Origin: Variovorax sp037204085
Lineage (GTDB): Bacteria > Pseudomonadota > Gammaproteobacteria > Burkholderiales > Burkholderiaceae_C
Assembly (NCBI RefSeq): GCF_037204085.1
Contig: NZ_JBBCBW010000027.1
Location: 1 to 64,000 of the forward strand
DNA length: 64,000 nt
Direction: 5' to 3'
Part shown: positions 16,608 to 25,899 of the stretch, one piece after another
How positions within the stretch are numbered: the first letter of the stretch is position 1
How the letters are laid out: each line of letters starts with the position of its first letter
Made by a program: the position numbers and the translations under genes
Notes under the pieces: model-generated
What the model was told of the DNA's origin: nothing
Database searches by the model: none
Seen by the model: only the letters and a program-made list of their open reading frames with translations

Positions 16608-17216
16608 TCAGCCGCCGAAGAGCGCATCGAACACGCGGATCGAGGCATACGCATCGTTGGCCGCGTAGCGAATCTGCGCTTCGGTCAACTGCTTGTTGGC
16701 CCAGTTCGACGTGGTTGCCTTGCGCGACTTGACGAAGCGCCGGTTGAACACCAGCGCCACGGCCGTCTTCACACCCACCGACTTGCGGTAGCCCCGGCGG
16801 CGAAACTCGGTGTCGATGTCGAACACCGCCTTCGGCTCGATATTGAGGCGGTTGCGTATGAGCGTGAGGTCGCTCGAAAGCCCGAAGCCGACCTTCCTGA
16901 GTTCGGTCGAGGCGAGCAGCGCCGCGACGACCGGGTTGCATTCGGTGTGGTGCAGCTGGAACAGCCAGGCCTTCTCGCGCGTGGAAAACTGCACAACGTG
17001 CGGGCCGCCCGACACTTCGTTCTTGGCGAAGGTGGGCTTCGATTCGGTGTCGAAGCCTGCAACGCCGGCGGCCAGCAGTGCGGCGGCGGCGTGCTCGGCG
17101 TCTTGCAGCGTGGTGACGACGACGATGTCCTGCAGGCCCAAGCCCTCGAAGGCCTCCAAAAGGGCGATCTGCTCGCGTTCGGGAAGAGGCGGCAATGCGG
17201 CGATGTCGCCGCTCAC
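16608..17216 (-). CDS. 3'-5' exonuclease, ribonuclease D-like
   Basis: A 202-residue DEDDy-type exonuclease domain. The first acidic pair is in GFDTESKP, and the last motif is YAANDAYAS near the C-terminus. It has only the catalytic domain, without the HRDC domains of RNase D. The start is GTG at 17216, which overlaps the TGA of the TfoX-like gene as GTGA, so it is translated by coupling. Nucleic acid type (RNA or DNA) cannot be decided. Confidence 0.88.
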   Translation of the reverse strand: MSGDIAALPPLPEREQIALLEAFEGLGLQDIVVVTTLQDAEHAAAALLAAGVAGFDTESKPTFAKNEVSGGPHVVQFSTREKAWLFQLHHTECNPVVAALLASTELRKVGFGLSSDLTLIRNRLNIEPKAVFDIDTEFRRRGYRKSVGVKTAVALVFNRRFVKSRKATTSNWANKQLTEAQIRYAANDAYASIRVFDALFGG

Positions 17217-17632
17217 GAGGAGGCTGCTTTCTTTTTCTTCACTGGGGCTTTCTTTGCTGGTGTTTTCTTGGCGGCCGTCTTGCCGGCGGTGGTCTTTTTC
17301 TGCTTTGGCGGCTGGCCCGAACGCAAGGCCGCTTCGTAGGCGCGGCGACCCCACAGCGCGGCTTCGTGTCGGTCTTCGAAGAGATCGGCAGGCGCCTGCC
17401 GGTACGACATCGGCATGGTCTTGCCGTTGCGCTCGTAGGTAAAGGGCGGCAGGTTCAGCTTGTCGAAATGTTCGGCGCTGTCGGCATCGGACTTCAGGTA
17501 GAGCGTGTCCTTCAGGACGATCGCGATCATGCGTTGCTCGTGAAAGATGCCGTGGCCGCCGAACATGCGGCGAGTCTGGATGCGGCCGAAGCGCTCGAAA
17601 ATCTCATGCAGGCTTTCTACGAATTCACTCAT
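17213..17632 (-). CDS. TfoX N-terminal domain protein with lysine/alanine-rich tail
   Basis: A 139-residue protein. Residues 1-105 match the TfoX/Sxy N-terminal domain (RRMFGGHGIFHEQRMIAIV). From about residue 112 the chain becomes a histone-H1-like repeat of AAKK, PAKK and VKKKK, suggesting DNA or RNA contact. The TfoX C-terminal helix-hairpin domain is missing. It is coupled by a GTGA overlap to a 3'-5' exonuclease, so a joint role in nucleic acid handling is a fair guess. Confidence 0.88.
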   Translation of the reverse strand: MSEFVESLHEIFERFGRIQTRRMFGGHGIFHEQRMIAIVLKDTLYLKSDADSAEHFDKLNLPPFTYERNGKTMPMSYRQAPADLFEDRHEAALWGRRAYEAALRSGQPPKQKKTTAGKTAAKKTPAKKAPVKKKKAASS

Positions 17633-17644
17633 CGCGCAAGCCGC

Positions 17645-18034
17645 TCATGACGTGATCTCGATCCGGTTGCCGTCCGGGTCGAGCACCACGCTTTCGTAGT
17701 AGCCATCGCCGGTGCGGCGCGGGCCATCGAGCAGCGGGTAGCCGTCGGCCTTCAGGCGCTGCGTGAGCTCGTCCACCGCCGCATCGGAACCCACGCTGAT
17801 GGCCAGGTGCGTCCAGCCCATGCGCTGCGCGCCGGGTTCGGCGGGCACGGGCGAAAGGGTGCTGGTGGTCATGGCTTCGATGCGGGCGCCATCACCCAGG
17901 CTCAGGAAGCAGGAGGCAAAACCCTTGGCCGGGTTGACATAGCCGGCGCCAGCCGTGGCGCCGAAGTAGTCGACGTAGAAGCGCTTGCAGCGTTCGAGAT
18001 CGGTGGTCCAGAGAGCAATGTGATCGATGCGCAT
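17645..18034 (-). CDS. VOC-family protein (glyoxalase/bleomycin-resistance fold)
   Basis: A 129-residue single-domain vicinal-oxygen-chelate protein. It starts MRIDHIALWTTDLERCKRFY and ends YESVVLDPDGNRIEIT; the metal-ligand positions H5, H near residue 77 (WTHLAI) and E near the C-terminus are present. Lyase, isomerase, dioxygenase or binding roles all exist in this superfamily and none can be chosen. ATG 18034 is preferred over a longer frame that overlaps the GNAT gene. It lies 12 bp before the TfoX-like gene and is probably cotranscribed. Confidence 0.88.
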   Translation of the reverse strand: MRIDHIALWTTDLERCKRFYVDYFGATAGAGYVNPAKGFASCFLSLGDGARIEAMTTSTLSPVPAEPGAQRMGWTHLAISVGSDAAVDELTQRLKADGYPLLDGPRRTGDGYYESVVLDPDGNRIEITS

Positions 18035-18062
18035 GGAAAGACAAGACGAAGGAGAAGGACGC

Positions 18063-18566
18063 TCAGCCGATACGCCGCGGCTGCCGTGTCGTGCCCTGCG
18101 GAAACCAATGGTAGGCGACCCGTTCGCGTCCGCTGGTGGGATGCCGGTCGACCGCGCCGCGCACGAGGCCGTAGCGCTCGTAGAAGCGCTGCGCCGCGGT
18201 GTTGTTGATGGCGACGTGAAGCTTCCAGCCGAGCGGCATGCGCACGCTGGCTTCGTCGAGCAGCGCCTGCCCCAGGCCCTGGTTGCGCAGATGCGGTTCG
18301 ACGAACAGCTGGGCCACGTATTCGCGCCGGGCAAGCAGCACCATGAAGGCAAGCACCTGGCCTTCGCGCTCGGCCAGCACCACGTCGGCCGGCGGTACGA
18401 ATTCTGTTTGCACGCGCCGCAGCCAGTGCGTGATCGGCTCGATGACGGTGGCCCTGCGGTTGGCCGCTATCCAGGCCCGGCGCCAGATGCCGGCCAGCAC
18501 CAGGCTCTCTTCGGGGGCGCCGTCGCGAGAGCGCAATTGGAACGCGGGAATCTGTGCTGCAGACAT
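18063..18566 (-). CDS. GNAT-family N-acetyltransferase
   Basis: A 167-residue acetyl-CoA-dependent acetyltransferase. Motif A for coenzyme binding is LFVEPHLRNQGLGQALL, and the C-terminal NNTAAQRFYERYGL segment is typical. ATG 18566 is used; ATG 18575 just upstream is equally possible and neither has a clear ribosome site. It follows fghA after 49 bp. Substrate unknown. Confidence 0.88.
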   Translation of the reverse strand: MSAAQIPAFQLRSRDGAPEESLVLAGIWRRAWIAANRRATVIEPITHWLRRVQTEFVPPADVVLAEREGQVLAFMVLLARREYVAQLFVEPHLRNQGLGQALLDEASVRMPLGWKLHVAINNTAAQRFYERYGLVRGAVDRHPTSGRERVAYHWFPQGTTRQPRRIG

Positions 18567-18615
18567 GCGACTCATGATACGGCGCCCGTGTGCCGCGGTC
18601 GATACGAGTGGCCGA

Positions 18616-19491
18616 TCAGCCACGCAAGGTTTGAGCGTGGTGAGCGAGGTGGTCCGCCATGAAGGTCTGGATGAAGTAGTAGCCGTGGTCGTAGCCCGCG
18701 TGTCGGCGCAGCGTGAGCGGCTGGCCCGCGGCAAAGCAGGCGGCTTCGAGGGCTTCCGGATACAGCTGCTCGGCAAGGAATTTGTCGGCCAGTCCCTGGT
18801 CGATCAATATGCCCTGCGGATACGGCGCGGCGGTTTGCGATTTCATGAGCGCGCTGGCGTCGTGCGCAAGCCATTGCGCGCGGTCGCCACCGGGCTCTCC
18901 CAGGTAGCCGCTGAACGCCTTTTCGCCCCACGGGCACTGCGAGGGCGCGCAGATGGGCGCAAATGCCGACAGCGACTTGAAGCGCCCCGGATGCCGCATT
19001 GCGAGCGTGAGCGCGCCGTGGCCGCCCATCGAATGGCCGAAGATGCCAAGGCGCTGGTCGTCGACCGCGAAGTGCTTTGCCACGAAGGGCAGCAGTTCAT
19101 GCACGATCCAGCTTTCCATGCGCCAGTGGGCGGACCACGGGGCCTCGGTGGCGTCGAGGTAGAAGCCCGCGCCAATGCCGAAATCCCAGTTGGCGGTGGC
19201 GCCGGGAAGGCCTTCCACGGTGCTTCCGCGCGGGCTGGTGTCGGGCGCGATCAACGCCAAGCCCAGGCTGGCGGCCATGCGCTGCGCGCCGGCCTTCACA
19301 GCAAAGGTTTCTTCGTTGCAGGTCAGCCCTGCAAGGTAGAGCAGGGCCGGCACGCGTTCGTGGGCGGCTTGCGGCGGCAGGTAGACCGAGAAGCGCATCG
19401 GCAAGCCGATCTCGTGCGAGGCATGCTCGTGAAAGCTTTGCACGCCGCCGAAGACGTGGTGCTCGGAAAGGGTCTTGAAAATGTCGGTCAT
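18616..19491 (-). CDS. fghA: S-formylglutathione hydrolase
   Basis: A 291-residue esterase-D-type hydrolase that splits S-formylglutathione into formate and glutathione, the second step of glutathione-dependent formaldehyde oxidation. The nucleophile motif is GHSMGGHGA, the N-terminal YLAGLTCNEETF loop is diagnostic, and the histidine lies in DHGYYFIQTF. Its ATG overlaps the TGA of the upstream alpha/beta hydrolase (ATGA). Together with frmA two genes upstream it makes a complete formaldehyde-to-formate route. Confidence 0.95.
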   Translation of the reverse strand: MTDIFKTLSEHHVFGGVQSFHEHASHEIGLPMRFSVYLPPQAAHERVPALLYLAGLTCNEETFAVKAGAQRMAASLGLALIAPDTSPRGSTVEGLPGATANWDFGIGAGFYLDATEAPWSAHWRMESWIVHELLPFVAKHFAVDDQRLGIFGHSMGGHGALTLAMRHPGRFKSLSAFAPICAPSQCPWGEKAFSGYLGEPGGDRAQWLAHDASALMKSQTAAPYPQGILIDQGLADKFLAEQLYPEALEAACFAAGQPLTLRRHAGYDHGYYFIQTFMADHLAHHAQTLRG

Positions 19492-20414
19492 CGGGAGTTG
19501 TTGTTGGGCACTAGCGCGGGCACGAGTTCGAGCACGGCGTCGGCAAAGATGCGCGGCGCCTCTTGCGGCATGTTGTGGCCCACGCCGGGCACCAGCCGGT
19601 GCGAGCGCGGTCCGCTGAAGCGGTGCGCGTGAGCAGAGGCTTCGGCGGGCGGACGAACGCCATCGTCCAGGCCGTCGAAGGTGATGGTGGGTACCGATAT
19701 CGCAGGCTGCGCGGCCAGGCGGCGTTCGATGTCGGCGTAGGCCGGGTCGCCCGCCACCAGCCCGAAGCGGTGTCGGTATGAATGAATCACCACGTCGACG
19801 AAGTCAGGGTGGTCGAACGCCGCCGCGCTGCGCTCGAAGGTGGCGTCGCCGAACTTCCACGTCGGCGACCAGAGCTGCCACAGCAGGCGGGTGAGCGCCT
19901 TGCGGTCCTTCGCCAGCCCGGCGCGGCCGCGCTCGCTGTGAAAGTAGTACTGGTACCAGAGGCTGTGCTCGTTCGCGGGCGTGTCGGGCTCCATCGCCTT
20001 GGCGATGTCCTGGATGTTATAGCTGTTGAACGAGACCAGCCCCGCGCAGCGCTCGGGCCAGAGTGCCGCCACCACGCACGCGGCGCGGCCGCCCCAGTCG
20101 TAGCCGGCAAGCACCGCGCGCTGGATACCGAGTGCGTCGAGCAGCGCAAGCAGGTCGGCCCCTAGCGCCGCCTGTTCGCCGGAGCGCGGCGTGGCATCGC
20201 TCAGGAAGCGCGTGCCGCCGTAGCCGCGCAGATACGGAACGATGACGCGGCAACCCTTGTCGGCGAGCATCGGCGCCACTTCGGCGTAGGTATAAATGTC
20301 GTACGGAAAGCCGTGCATCAGCAGCACGGGCGGGCCGTCGGCAGGCCCGGCCTCGTAGCAGGCGATTTCGAGAACGCCCGCCTCGATTTTGCGCAAGGGC
20401 TCCATGCGGTTCAT
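19488..20414 (-). CDS. Alpha/beta hydrolase (epoxide-hydrolase-like)
   Basis: A 308-residue alpha/beta hydrolase inserted between frmA and fghA. It has HGFPYDIYTY as the oxyanion loop, a D nucleophile in GYDWGG as in epoxide hydrolases and haloalkane dehalogenases, and GVGHNMPQEAP for the histidine. GGAGGAG lies upstream of ATG 20414; an internal ATG lies at 20405. The aspartate nucleophile suggests action on an epoxide or halide rather than an ester. Its place in a formaldehyde operon is unexplained. Confidence 0.88.
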   Translation of the reverse strand: MNRMEPLRKIEAGVLEIACYEAGPADGPPVLLMHGFPYDIYTYAEVAPMLADKGCRVIVPYLRGYGGTRFLSDATPRSGEQAALGADLLALLDALGIQRAVLAGYDWGGRAACVVAALWPERCAGLVSFNSYNIQDIAKAMEPDTPANEHSLWYQYYFHSERGRAGLAKDRKALTRLLWQLWSPTWKFGDATFERSAAAFDHPDFVDVVIHSYRHRFGLVAGDPAYADIERRLAAQPAISVPTITFDGLDDGVRPPAEASAHAHRFSGPRSHRLVPGVGHNMPQEAPRIFADAVLELVPALVPNNNSR

Positions 20415-20436
20415 GGCGGGCGTTCTCCTCCAGAGG

Positions 20437-21543
<1,107 letters not shown>

Positions 21544-21592
21544 GGCTTGAGGGCAAAAAGGAGAAGAGGGACAAGGATACCCAGACCGGCGC

Positions 21593-22231
21593 TCAGGCCG
21601 GGCCGGCAGCAAAGATACCCGACATTCCGATGAAGCCGGGCAGATGGCGAAAGTCCCACACCCAGCTTCGCAGCGCGGGGTATTCGTCCAGGGGAATGCC
21701 GCCTTCGCCGGCCAGCGCCACATAGGGAAAGCAGGCCAGGTCGGCCACCGTGGCGTGTTGCCCGACCAGCCATTGCCGGCCTTCGCAGGCGCGTTCGGCC
21801 AGGTGGTCGTCGAGTAAACGAAAGGCCGCATGCGCGCCGCGCCGGCAGGCGTCGATGTCGAGATTTTCGTAGCCGAATGCATCGTGCAGCCGGGCCGCCG
21901 ACGCGGTGCGGGTGATTTCGTCGGCGGTGGTGAACCACATCGCAACCTGGCCGCGCAGCTGCGGCTCGGCCGGATACCAGCGGCCCTGCGGGTCGTATTT
22001 GCTCGCAAGATAGACGAGGATGGCTTGGGCGTCGCGCAGCACGAAGCCGTTGTCGTCGATCACCGGGATCTGCCCGAGCGGATTGACCTGCGCCAGAAAC
22101 GCAGCCGACTTGTGCTCGCGGCCGGGGTGAAAGTCGACCGGCACGCTCTGGTAGTTGACGCCCAGCCAGGCCAGCATTTGCCGCACCTTGAAGCAGTTGC
22201 CAGAAAGGGCGTAGTCGTAGAGCTTGATCAT
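21593..22231 (-). CDS. Glutathione S-transferase overlapping the Rieske-less oxygenase gene
   Basis: A 212-residue GST: thioredoxin-like domain (1-78; cis-proline loop LGQIPVID, GSH loop DAQAILVYL) and helical domain with GQHATVADLACFPYV. The catalytic position has SGNCFKV. ATG 22231 overlaps the TGA of the oxygenase gene as ATGA, so stoichiometric synthesis is likely. In caffeine-degrading Pseudomonas a GST-like protein (NdmE) is needed by a Rieske-less oxygenase; this gene could play a similar structural part or supply glutathione chemistry for released formaldehyde. That comparison is inference. Confidence 0.9.
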   Translation of the reverse strand: MIKLYDYALSGNCFKVRQMLAWLGVNYQSVPVDFHPGREHKSAAFLAQVNPLGQIPVIDDNGFVLRDAQAILVYLASKYDPQGRWYPAEPQLRGQVAMWFTTADEITRTASAARLHDAFGYENLDIDACRRGAHAAFRLLDDHLAERACEGRQWLVGQHATVADLACFPYVALAGEGGIPLDEYPALRSWVWDFRHLPGFIGMSGIFAAGPA

Positions 22232-23097
22232 GCGGCTTGCCTCACGCCGAAGCGCATGCCGCGCTCGCGCAGCCAGCGCCGGTAGGTGACGGAGGTCGTG
22301 TCGCCGCGCGTCGGTGTTTCAGCGCGGCCTTCGAGCGGCATGCGCTTGAAGGCGTGGTTCTCGAGAATCGGCTTGTCCTGCCCGAAGATCGTTTGCTGGA
22401 ACGCGATGAGCTCGGCGTCCGTCGAGGTGTCGTCGTAGCAGGCGAGCAGCGTATGGGCGATCACGCGCTCGTCGTCGATCGGCTGCAGGAACAACGCGAT
22501 GGCATCGAGCTCGCCGGCGCGATGGCTCGATTTGTAGAGCATGGCCGTGAGCGGCTGCATGACGCGGTATTTGTACGTTACCTCGGCGCCGCTGTCGTGG
22601 GCGGCCGAGGCGCGGGGTTGCCAGAAGCGGCAATCGGTGGCCCAGATTTCCTGGGTGGCCGGGTCGACTTGCACCTGGTACTTTGCCACTTCGGTGTGCG
22701 GCACCTTGCCCAGGAAACCGGCGTGCACGAAGGGGAAGTGCGCCATGTCCAGGAAGTTCTCGATCACGCGCAGCCCCGATACGGCCACGCCGATGCTGCC
22801 GCAGTCGACCATGCGGCGCCCAGCTTCGCCATATTCAGGAAAGTCGAACAGGGGCCGCGTCGGCTTGCCGCTCGGGCAGACCCAGAGGTAGCCGTAGCGC
22901 GACTGGATGGCCAGCGTTTGGGTGCCGGTGCCGAGCCGGCACTGCGGCGCACTGGCTGCATCGCTCCACATGTGCAGTGTTTCGCCGAGCAGGCGAGTGG
23001 TGCGGGGCTGTGCATCGGAGCTGCCAGCGAGCGCAGCCGAAGGGCCGACGACCAGCCAGTCGTCGAGCATGTTGGGGTCGTCTGTGATTAAGGGCAT
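22228..23097 (-). CDS. Rieske-type oxygenase subunit lacking its [2Fe-2S] site
   Basis: A 289-residue aromatic-ring-hydroxylating-oxygenase-type protein. The mononuclear iron motif is complete: N114, D117, H120 and H125 in ENFLDMAHFPFVH, with the expected C-terminal acidic ligand in FGQDKPILE. The N-terminal Rieske region is shrunken (about residues 10-80) and has no CxH or CxxH pair, so it cannot bind the cluster. The gene 8 bp upstream encodes a Rieske protein with both pairs, presumably the electron donor. Aromatic hydroxylation or N-/O-demethylation is possible. Confidence 0.86.
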   Translation of the reverse strand: MPLITDDPNMLDDWLVVGPSAALAGSSDAQPRTTRLLGETLHMWSDAASAPQCRLGTGTQTLAIQSRYGYLWVCPSGKPTRPLFDFPEYGEAGRRMVDCGSIGVAVSGLRVIENFLDMAHFPFVHAGFLGKVPHTEVAKYQVQVDPATQEIWATDCRFWQPRASAAHDSGAEVTYKYRVMQPLTAMLYKSSHRAGELDAIALFLQPIDDERVIAHTLLACYDDTSTDAELIAFQQTIFGQDKPILENHAFKRMPLEGRAETPTRGDTTSVTYRRWLRERGMRFGVRQAA

Positions 23098-23105
23098 GGT
23101 TCTCT

Positions 23106-23810
23106 TCAGGCTGCCTTCTGCGGCCGGCGACTTTCTTCTTCTTCTTCTTCTTCGATCTGGCTGCGCAGGCTGCGTGCGGCGATGTGCAGTGTCTTCATGG
23201 CGGCGGTGTCGGGCGCAGCATCTGTCCAGAGGTGAATGAAGGCCAGCTGTGGTTGCGCATCGAGTACCACGGCCACTGTGCTGGACTGGCCGAGCGGACC
23301 GCGCCATGCCGCCGCTGTCGTACTTGCCCTGAAGCCGCGCCGGGCGAGTGCATCGCGCACACCCGCCGCGTCGGAGCGCACGGCGAGCGTGCGGCAGAAC
23401 GACCAACCGGCAGGCACGATGTCGCCCGTCGGCGGGGCCTTCGCGGTCTCGCGAGCAAGGTTCACCCACAGCATGCCTGCCGCGTCGGCGGCGCTGAACA
23501 CCCTCGCGCACAGGTTGCTTGGCGGCGGCATATCGGGATGCGCGGGGATGCGCGTGCACTGCCCGCTTCCGGCGGCGTATTGCCAGCCGTGGTACGCACA
23601 GGAGAGGCGGTTTTCCACCACCTGGCCGAGCGTGAAGCGCACGCTGCGGTGAGGGCAGCGGTTCTCCCATGCCTGCGGTGCACCGTCGGCCGAACGCCAG
23701 AGCGCCAGCTCTTGCCCGAGCGCAAAGCCCGCGACGATGTTGGCGCTGGGGCGCACATCGGCCGAACGGGCGACCGGGTGCCAGGCTGAAATGCTGTCTG
23801 CGCTCATCAT
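23106..23810 (-). CDS. Stand-alone Rieske [2Fe-2S] protein, partner of the oxygenase
   Basis: A 234-residue protein with a complete Rieske site: C52-P-H54 and C71-A-Y-H74. It begins like a Rieske oxygenase alpha subunit (SAWHPVA), but the second half (about 125-215) has lost the N-x2-D-x2-H-x4-H iron motif and ends in a glutamate run and a basic tail. ATG 23810 is used; ATG 23807 is alternative. It is the first gene of a minus-strand run down to fghA and diverges from aroQ. It likely delivers electrons to the catalytic subunit next door; no reductase is in the window. Confidence 0.86.
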   Translation of the reverse strand: MMSADSISAWHPVARSADVRPSANIVAGFALGQELALWRSADGAPQAWENRCPHRSVRFTLGQVVENRLSCAYHGWQYAAGSGQCTRIPAHPDMPPPSNLCARVFSAADAAGMLWVNLARETAKAPPTGDIVPAGWSFCRTLAVRSDAAGVRDALARRGFRASTTAAAWRGPLGQSSTVAVVLDAQPQLAFIHLWTDAAPDTAAMKTLHIAARSLRSQIEEEEEEESRRPQKAA

Positions 23811-23885
23811 GATGCGCGCTACCTTAGCGCAAGTCCTGGGCGGGGCGCGCACTCATAATGGCGGCATCGCCAGACGCCACTCATC

Positions 23886-24326
23886 ATGAAGAAAATACTC
23901 GTCCTCAACGGCCCCAACCTCAACCTGCTTGGCACGCGCGAGCCCGAGCAATACGGACGCGACACGCTGGCCGACGTCGAACGACTGTGCAAGGAGGCGG
24001 GCGCCGCGCACGGCGTGGAAATCGAGTGCCGCCAGTCGAACCACGAGGGCGTGCTGATCGACTGGATCCATGAGGCCGGCCGCGAGGTGGCCGCGGGCAA
24101 CATGCTAGGCGTGGTGATGAACCCCGGCGCCTACACCCACACGTCGATTGCGCTGCACGACGCCATCAAGGGCGCGAGCGTGCCGTTGATCGAACTGCAC
24201 ATCTCGAACGTGCACGCGCGCGAGGAGTTTCGCCACCGCTCGTACATTTCGCCGGCGGCGCGCGGCATCATCGTCGGCCTGGGCGTAAAGGGCTACGCAC
24301 TGGCCATTGCGGCCCTGGTGCCCTGA
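23886..24326 (+). CDS. aroQ: 3-dehydroquinate dehydratase, type II
   Basis: A 146-residue type II dehydroquinase of the shikimate pathway, converting 3-dehydroquinate to 3-dehydroshikimate. Family motifs are NGPNLNLLGTREPEQYG (catalytic Arg and Tyr), NPGAYTHTS and the HISNVHAREEFRHRS loop with the catalytic histidine. The normal dodecamer-forming length is kept. It is single, divergent from the Rieske gene and convergent with spoVR. Confidence 0.97.
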   Translation: MKKILVLNGPNLNLLGTREPEQYGRDTLADVERLCKEAGAAHGVEIECRQSNHEGVLIDWIHEAGREVAAGNMLGVVMNPGAYTHTSIALHDAIKGASVPLIELHISNVHAREEFRHRSYISPAARGIIVGLGVKGYALAIAALVP

Positions 24327-24345
24327 GCCGTTCAGGCCCTTCCGA

Positions 24346-25899
24346 TCAGTCGGCCTGCCTTGGAGCCGCGGCCTTCCAGCTGCGGCTGATGTGGCCCTGG
24401 GAGTCGACGCTCTCCAGGTGAACGTCGAAGCCCCACAGCCGGGCGACGTGCTTCAGCACTTCTTCCGCATCGTCGTGCAGCGGCAGGTTGTTGCGCTGCG
24501 TGTGGCGCAGCGTCAGGGCGCGGTCGCCGCGCATGTTGACGTTCCACACCTGGATGTCGGGCTCCCTGCTGCTGATGTCGTACTGGCGTGACAGCGATTC
24601 GCGCAGCGCGTGATAGCCGCTGTCGTCGTGAATGGCGGACACCTCGAGCTCGGGCTCGCTCTGGTGATCGCGGATCGCGAACAGCCTGAAATCACGCATC
24701 GTCTTCGGGCTCAGGAACTGGCCGATGAAGCTCTCGTCCTTGAAGTTGCGCATTGCATAGTCGAGCGTCTTGACCCAGTCGGTGCCTGCAAAGTCCGGGA
24801 ACCAGCGCTTGTCTTCCTCGTTCGGCTTTTCGCAGATGCGCCGCAGTTCGGTGAACATGGCAAAACCCAGCGCGTAGGGGTTGATGCCGCTGTAGGCGCG
24901 GTGCCCCACGGGCGGCTGGAAGATCACACCCGTGTGCGAACTGAGCCATTCCATCATGAAACCGTCGGCGAGCTGGCCGCGGTCGTACATGGTGTTGAGC
25001 AGCGTGTAGTGCCAGAAGGTGGCCCAGCCTTCGTTCATGACCTGCGTCTGGCGCTGCGGATAGAAATACTGCGCGATCTTGCGCACGATGCGCACCACCT
25101 CGCGCTGCCAGGGTTCGAGGAGCGCCGCGTTCTTTTCGATGAAGTAGAGCAGGTTCTCCTGCGGCTCCGAAGGAAAGCGGCGGGACGAGTCGGATTCCGC
25201 GGCGTGTTCGCTCTTGCGCGGCAGGGTGCGCCACAGATCGTTCACCTGCTGCTGCATGTGGCGCTCGCGTTCAGCACGCTGCATGCCCTCTTGCGCGAGC
25301 GACCGCTTTTGTGGACGGCGATAGCGGTCCACGCCGTAGTTCATCAGCGCGTGGCAGGAGTCGAGCAGCTGTTCCACCGCATCGAGGCCATGGCGCTCTT
25401 CGCATTCGGCGATGTAGTGCCGCGCGTACACGAGGTAGTCGATGATCGACGACGCATCGGTCCACATCCGGAACAGGTAGTTGCCCTTGAAGAAGCTGTT
25501 GTGGCCGTACGCCGCATGCGCAATCACCAGGGCCTGCATGGCCATGGTGTTTTCTTCCATCAGGTAGGCAATGCAGGGGTCGGAGTTGATGACGATCTCG
25601 TAGGCCAGCCCCATGTGGCCGCGGCGGTAGTTCTTTTCGGTGGCGATGAACTGTTTGCCGTACGACCAGTGGCGATAGATCATGGGCATGCCGACGCTGG
25701 CGTAGGCATCCATCATCTGCTCGGCGGTGATCACCTCGAGCTGGTTGGGGTACACGTCCAGTCCGAAGCCCTTGGCCGTTTTTGCGATTTCGGTGTGGTA
25801 GGTCTCGATGAGGTCGAAGGTCCAGTCCGACGGGCTGGGCAGGCGCTCCAGGCGACCGGTGGGGTTCATGCGCTCGAGGGGAGGGTGGTCGGAAGTCAT
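24346..25899 (-). CDS. SpoVR-family protein
   Basis: A 517-residue homologue of SpoVR/YcgB, conserved but with no proven activity. It starts after the YeaH-like gene with an ATGA overlap (ATG 25899). Recognisable family segments are MIYRHWSYGKQF, GHNSFFKGNYLF and MNEGWATFWHYTLLN, with several conserved His/Glu that could bind metal. In many proteobacteria it is transcribed with prkA and yeaH in stationary phase or nitrogen starvation; the same order is seen here. Confidence 0.95.
   Translation of the reverse strand: MTSDHPPLERMNPTGRLERLPSPSDWTFDLIETYHTEIAKTAKGFGLDVYPNQLEVITAEQMMDAYASVGMPMIYRHWSYGKQFIATEKNYRRGHMGLAYEIVINSDPCIAYLMEENTMAMQALVIAHAAYGHNSFFKGNYLFRMWTDASSIIDYLVYARHYIAECEERHGLDAVEQLLDSCHALMNYGVDRYRRPQKRSLAQEGMQRAERERHMQQQVNDLWRTLPRKSEHAAESDSSRRFPSEPQENLLYFIEKNAALLEPWQREVVRIVRKIAQYFYPQRQTQVMNEGWATFWHYTLLNTMYDRGQLADGFMMEWLSSHTGVIFQPPVGHRAYSGINPYALGFAMFTELRRICEKPNEEDKRWFPDFAGTDWVKTLDYAMRNFKDESFIGQFLSPKTMRDFRLFAIRDHQSEPELEVSAIHDDSGYHALRESLSRQYDISSREPDIQVWNVNMRGDRALTLRHTQRNNLPLHDDAEEVLKHVARLWGFDVHLESVDSQGHISRSWKAAAPRQAD

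Noticed and set aside
22228..23810. Rieske and oxygenase genes as one gene broken by a frameshift
   Set aside because: Both proteins start with their own Rieske-type N-terminal segment, the first continues about 125 residues beyond the cluster, and each has a proper start and stop. Duplication with complementary loss fits better.
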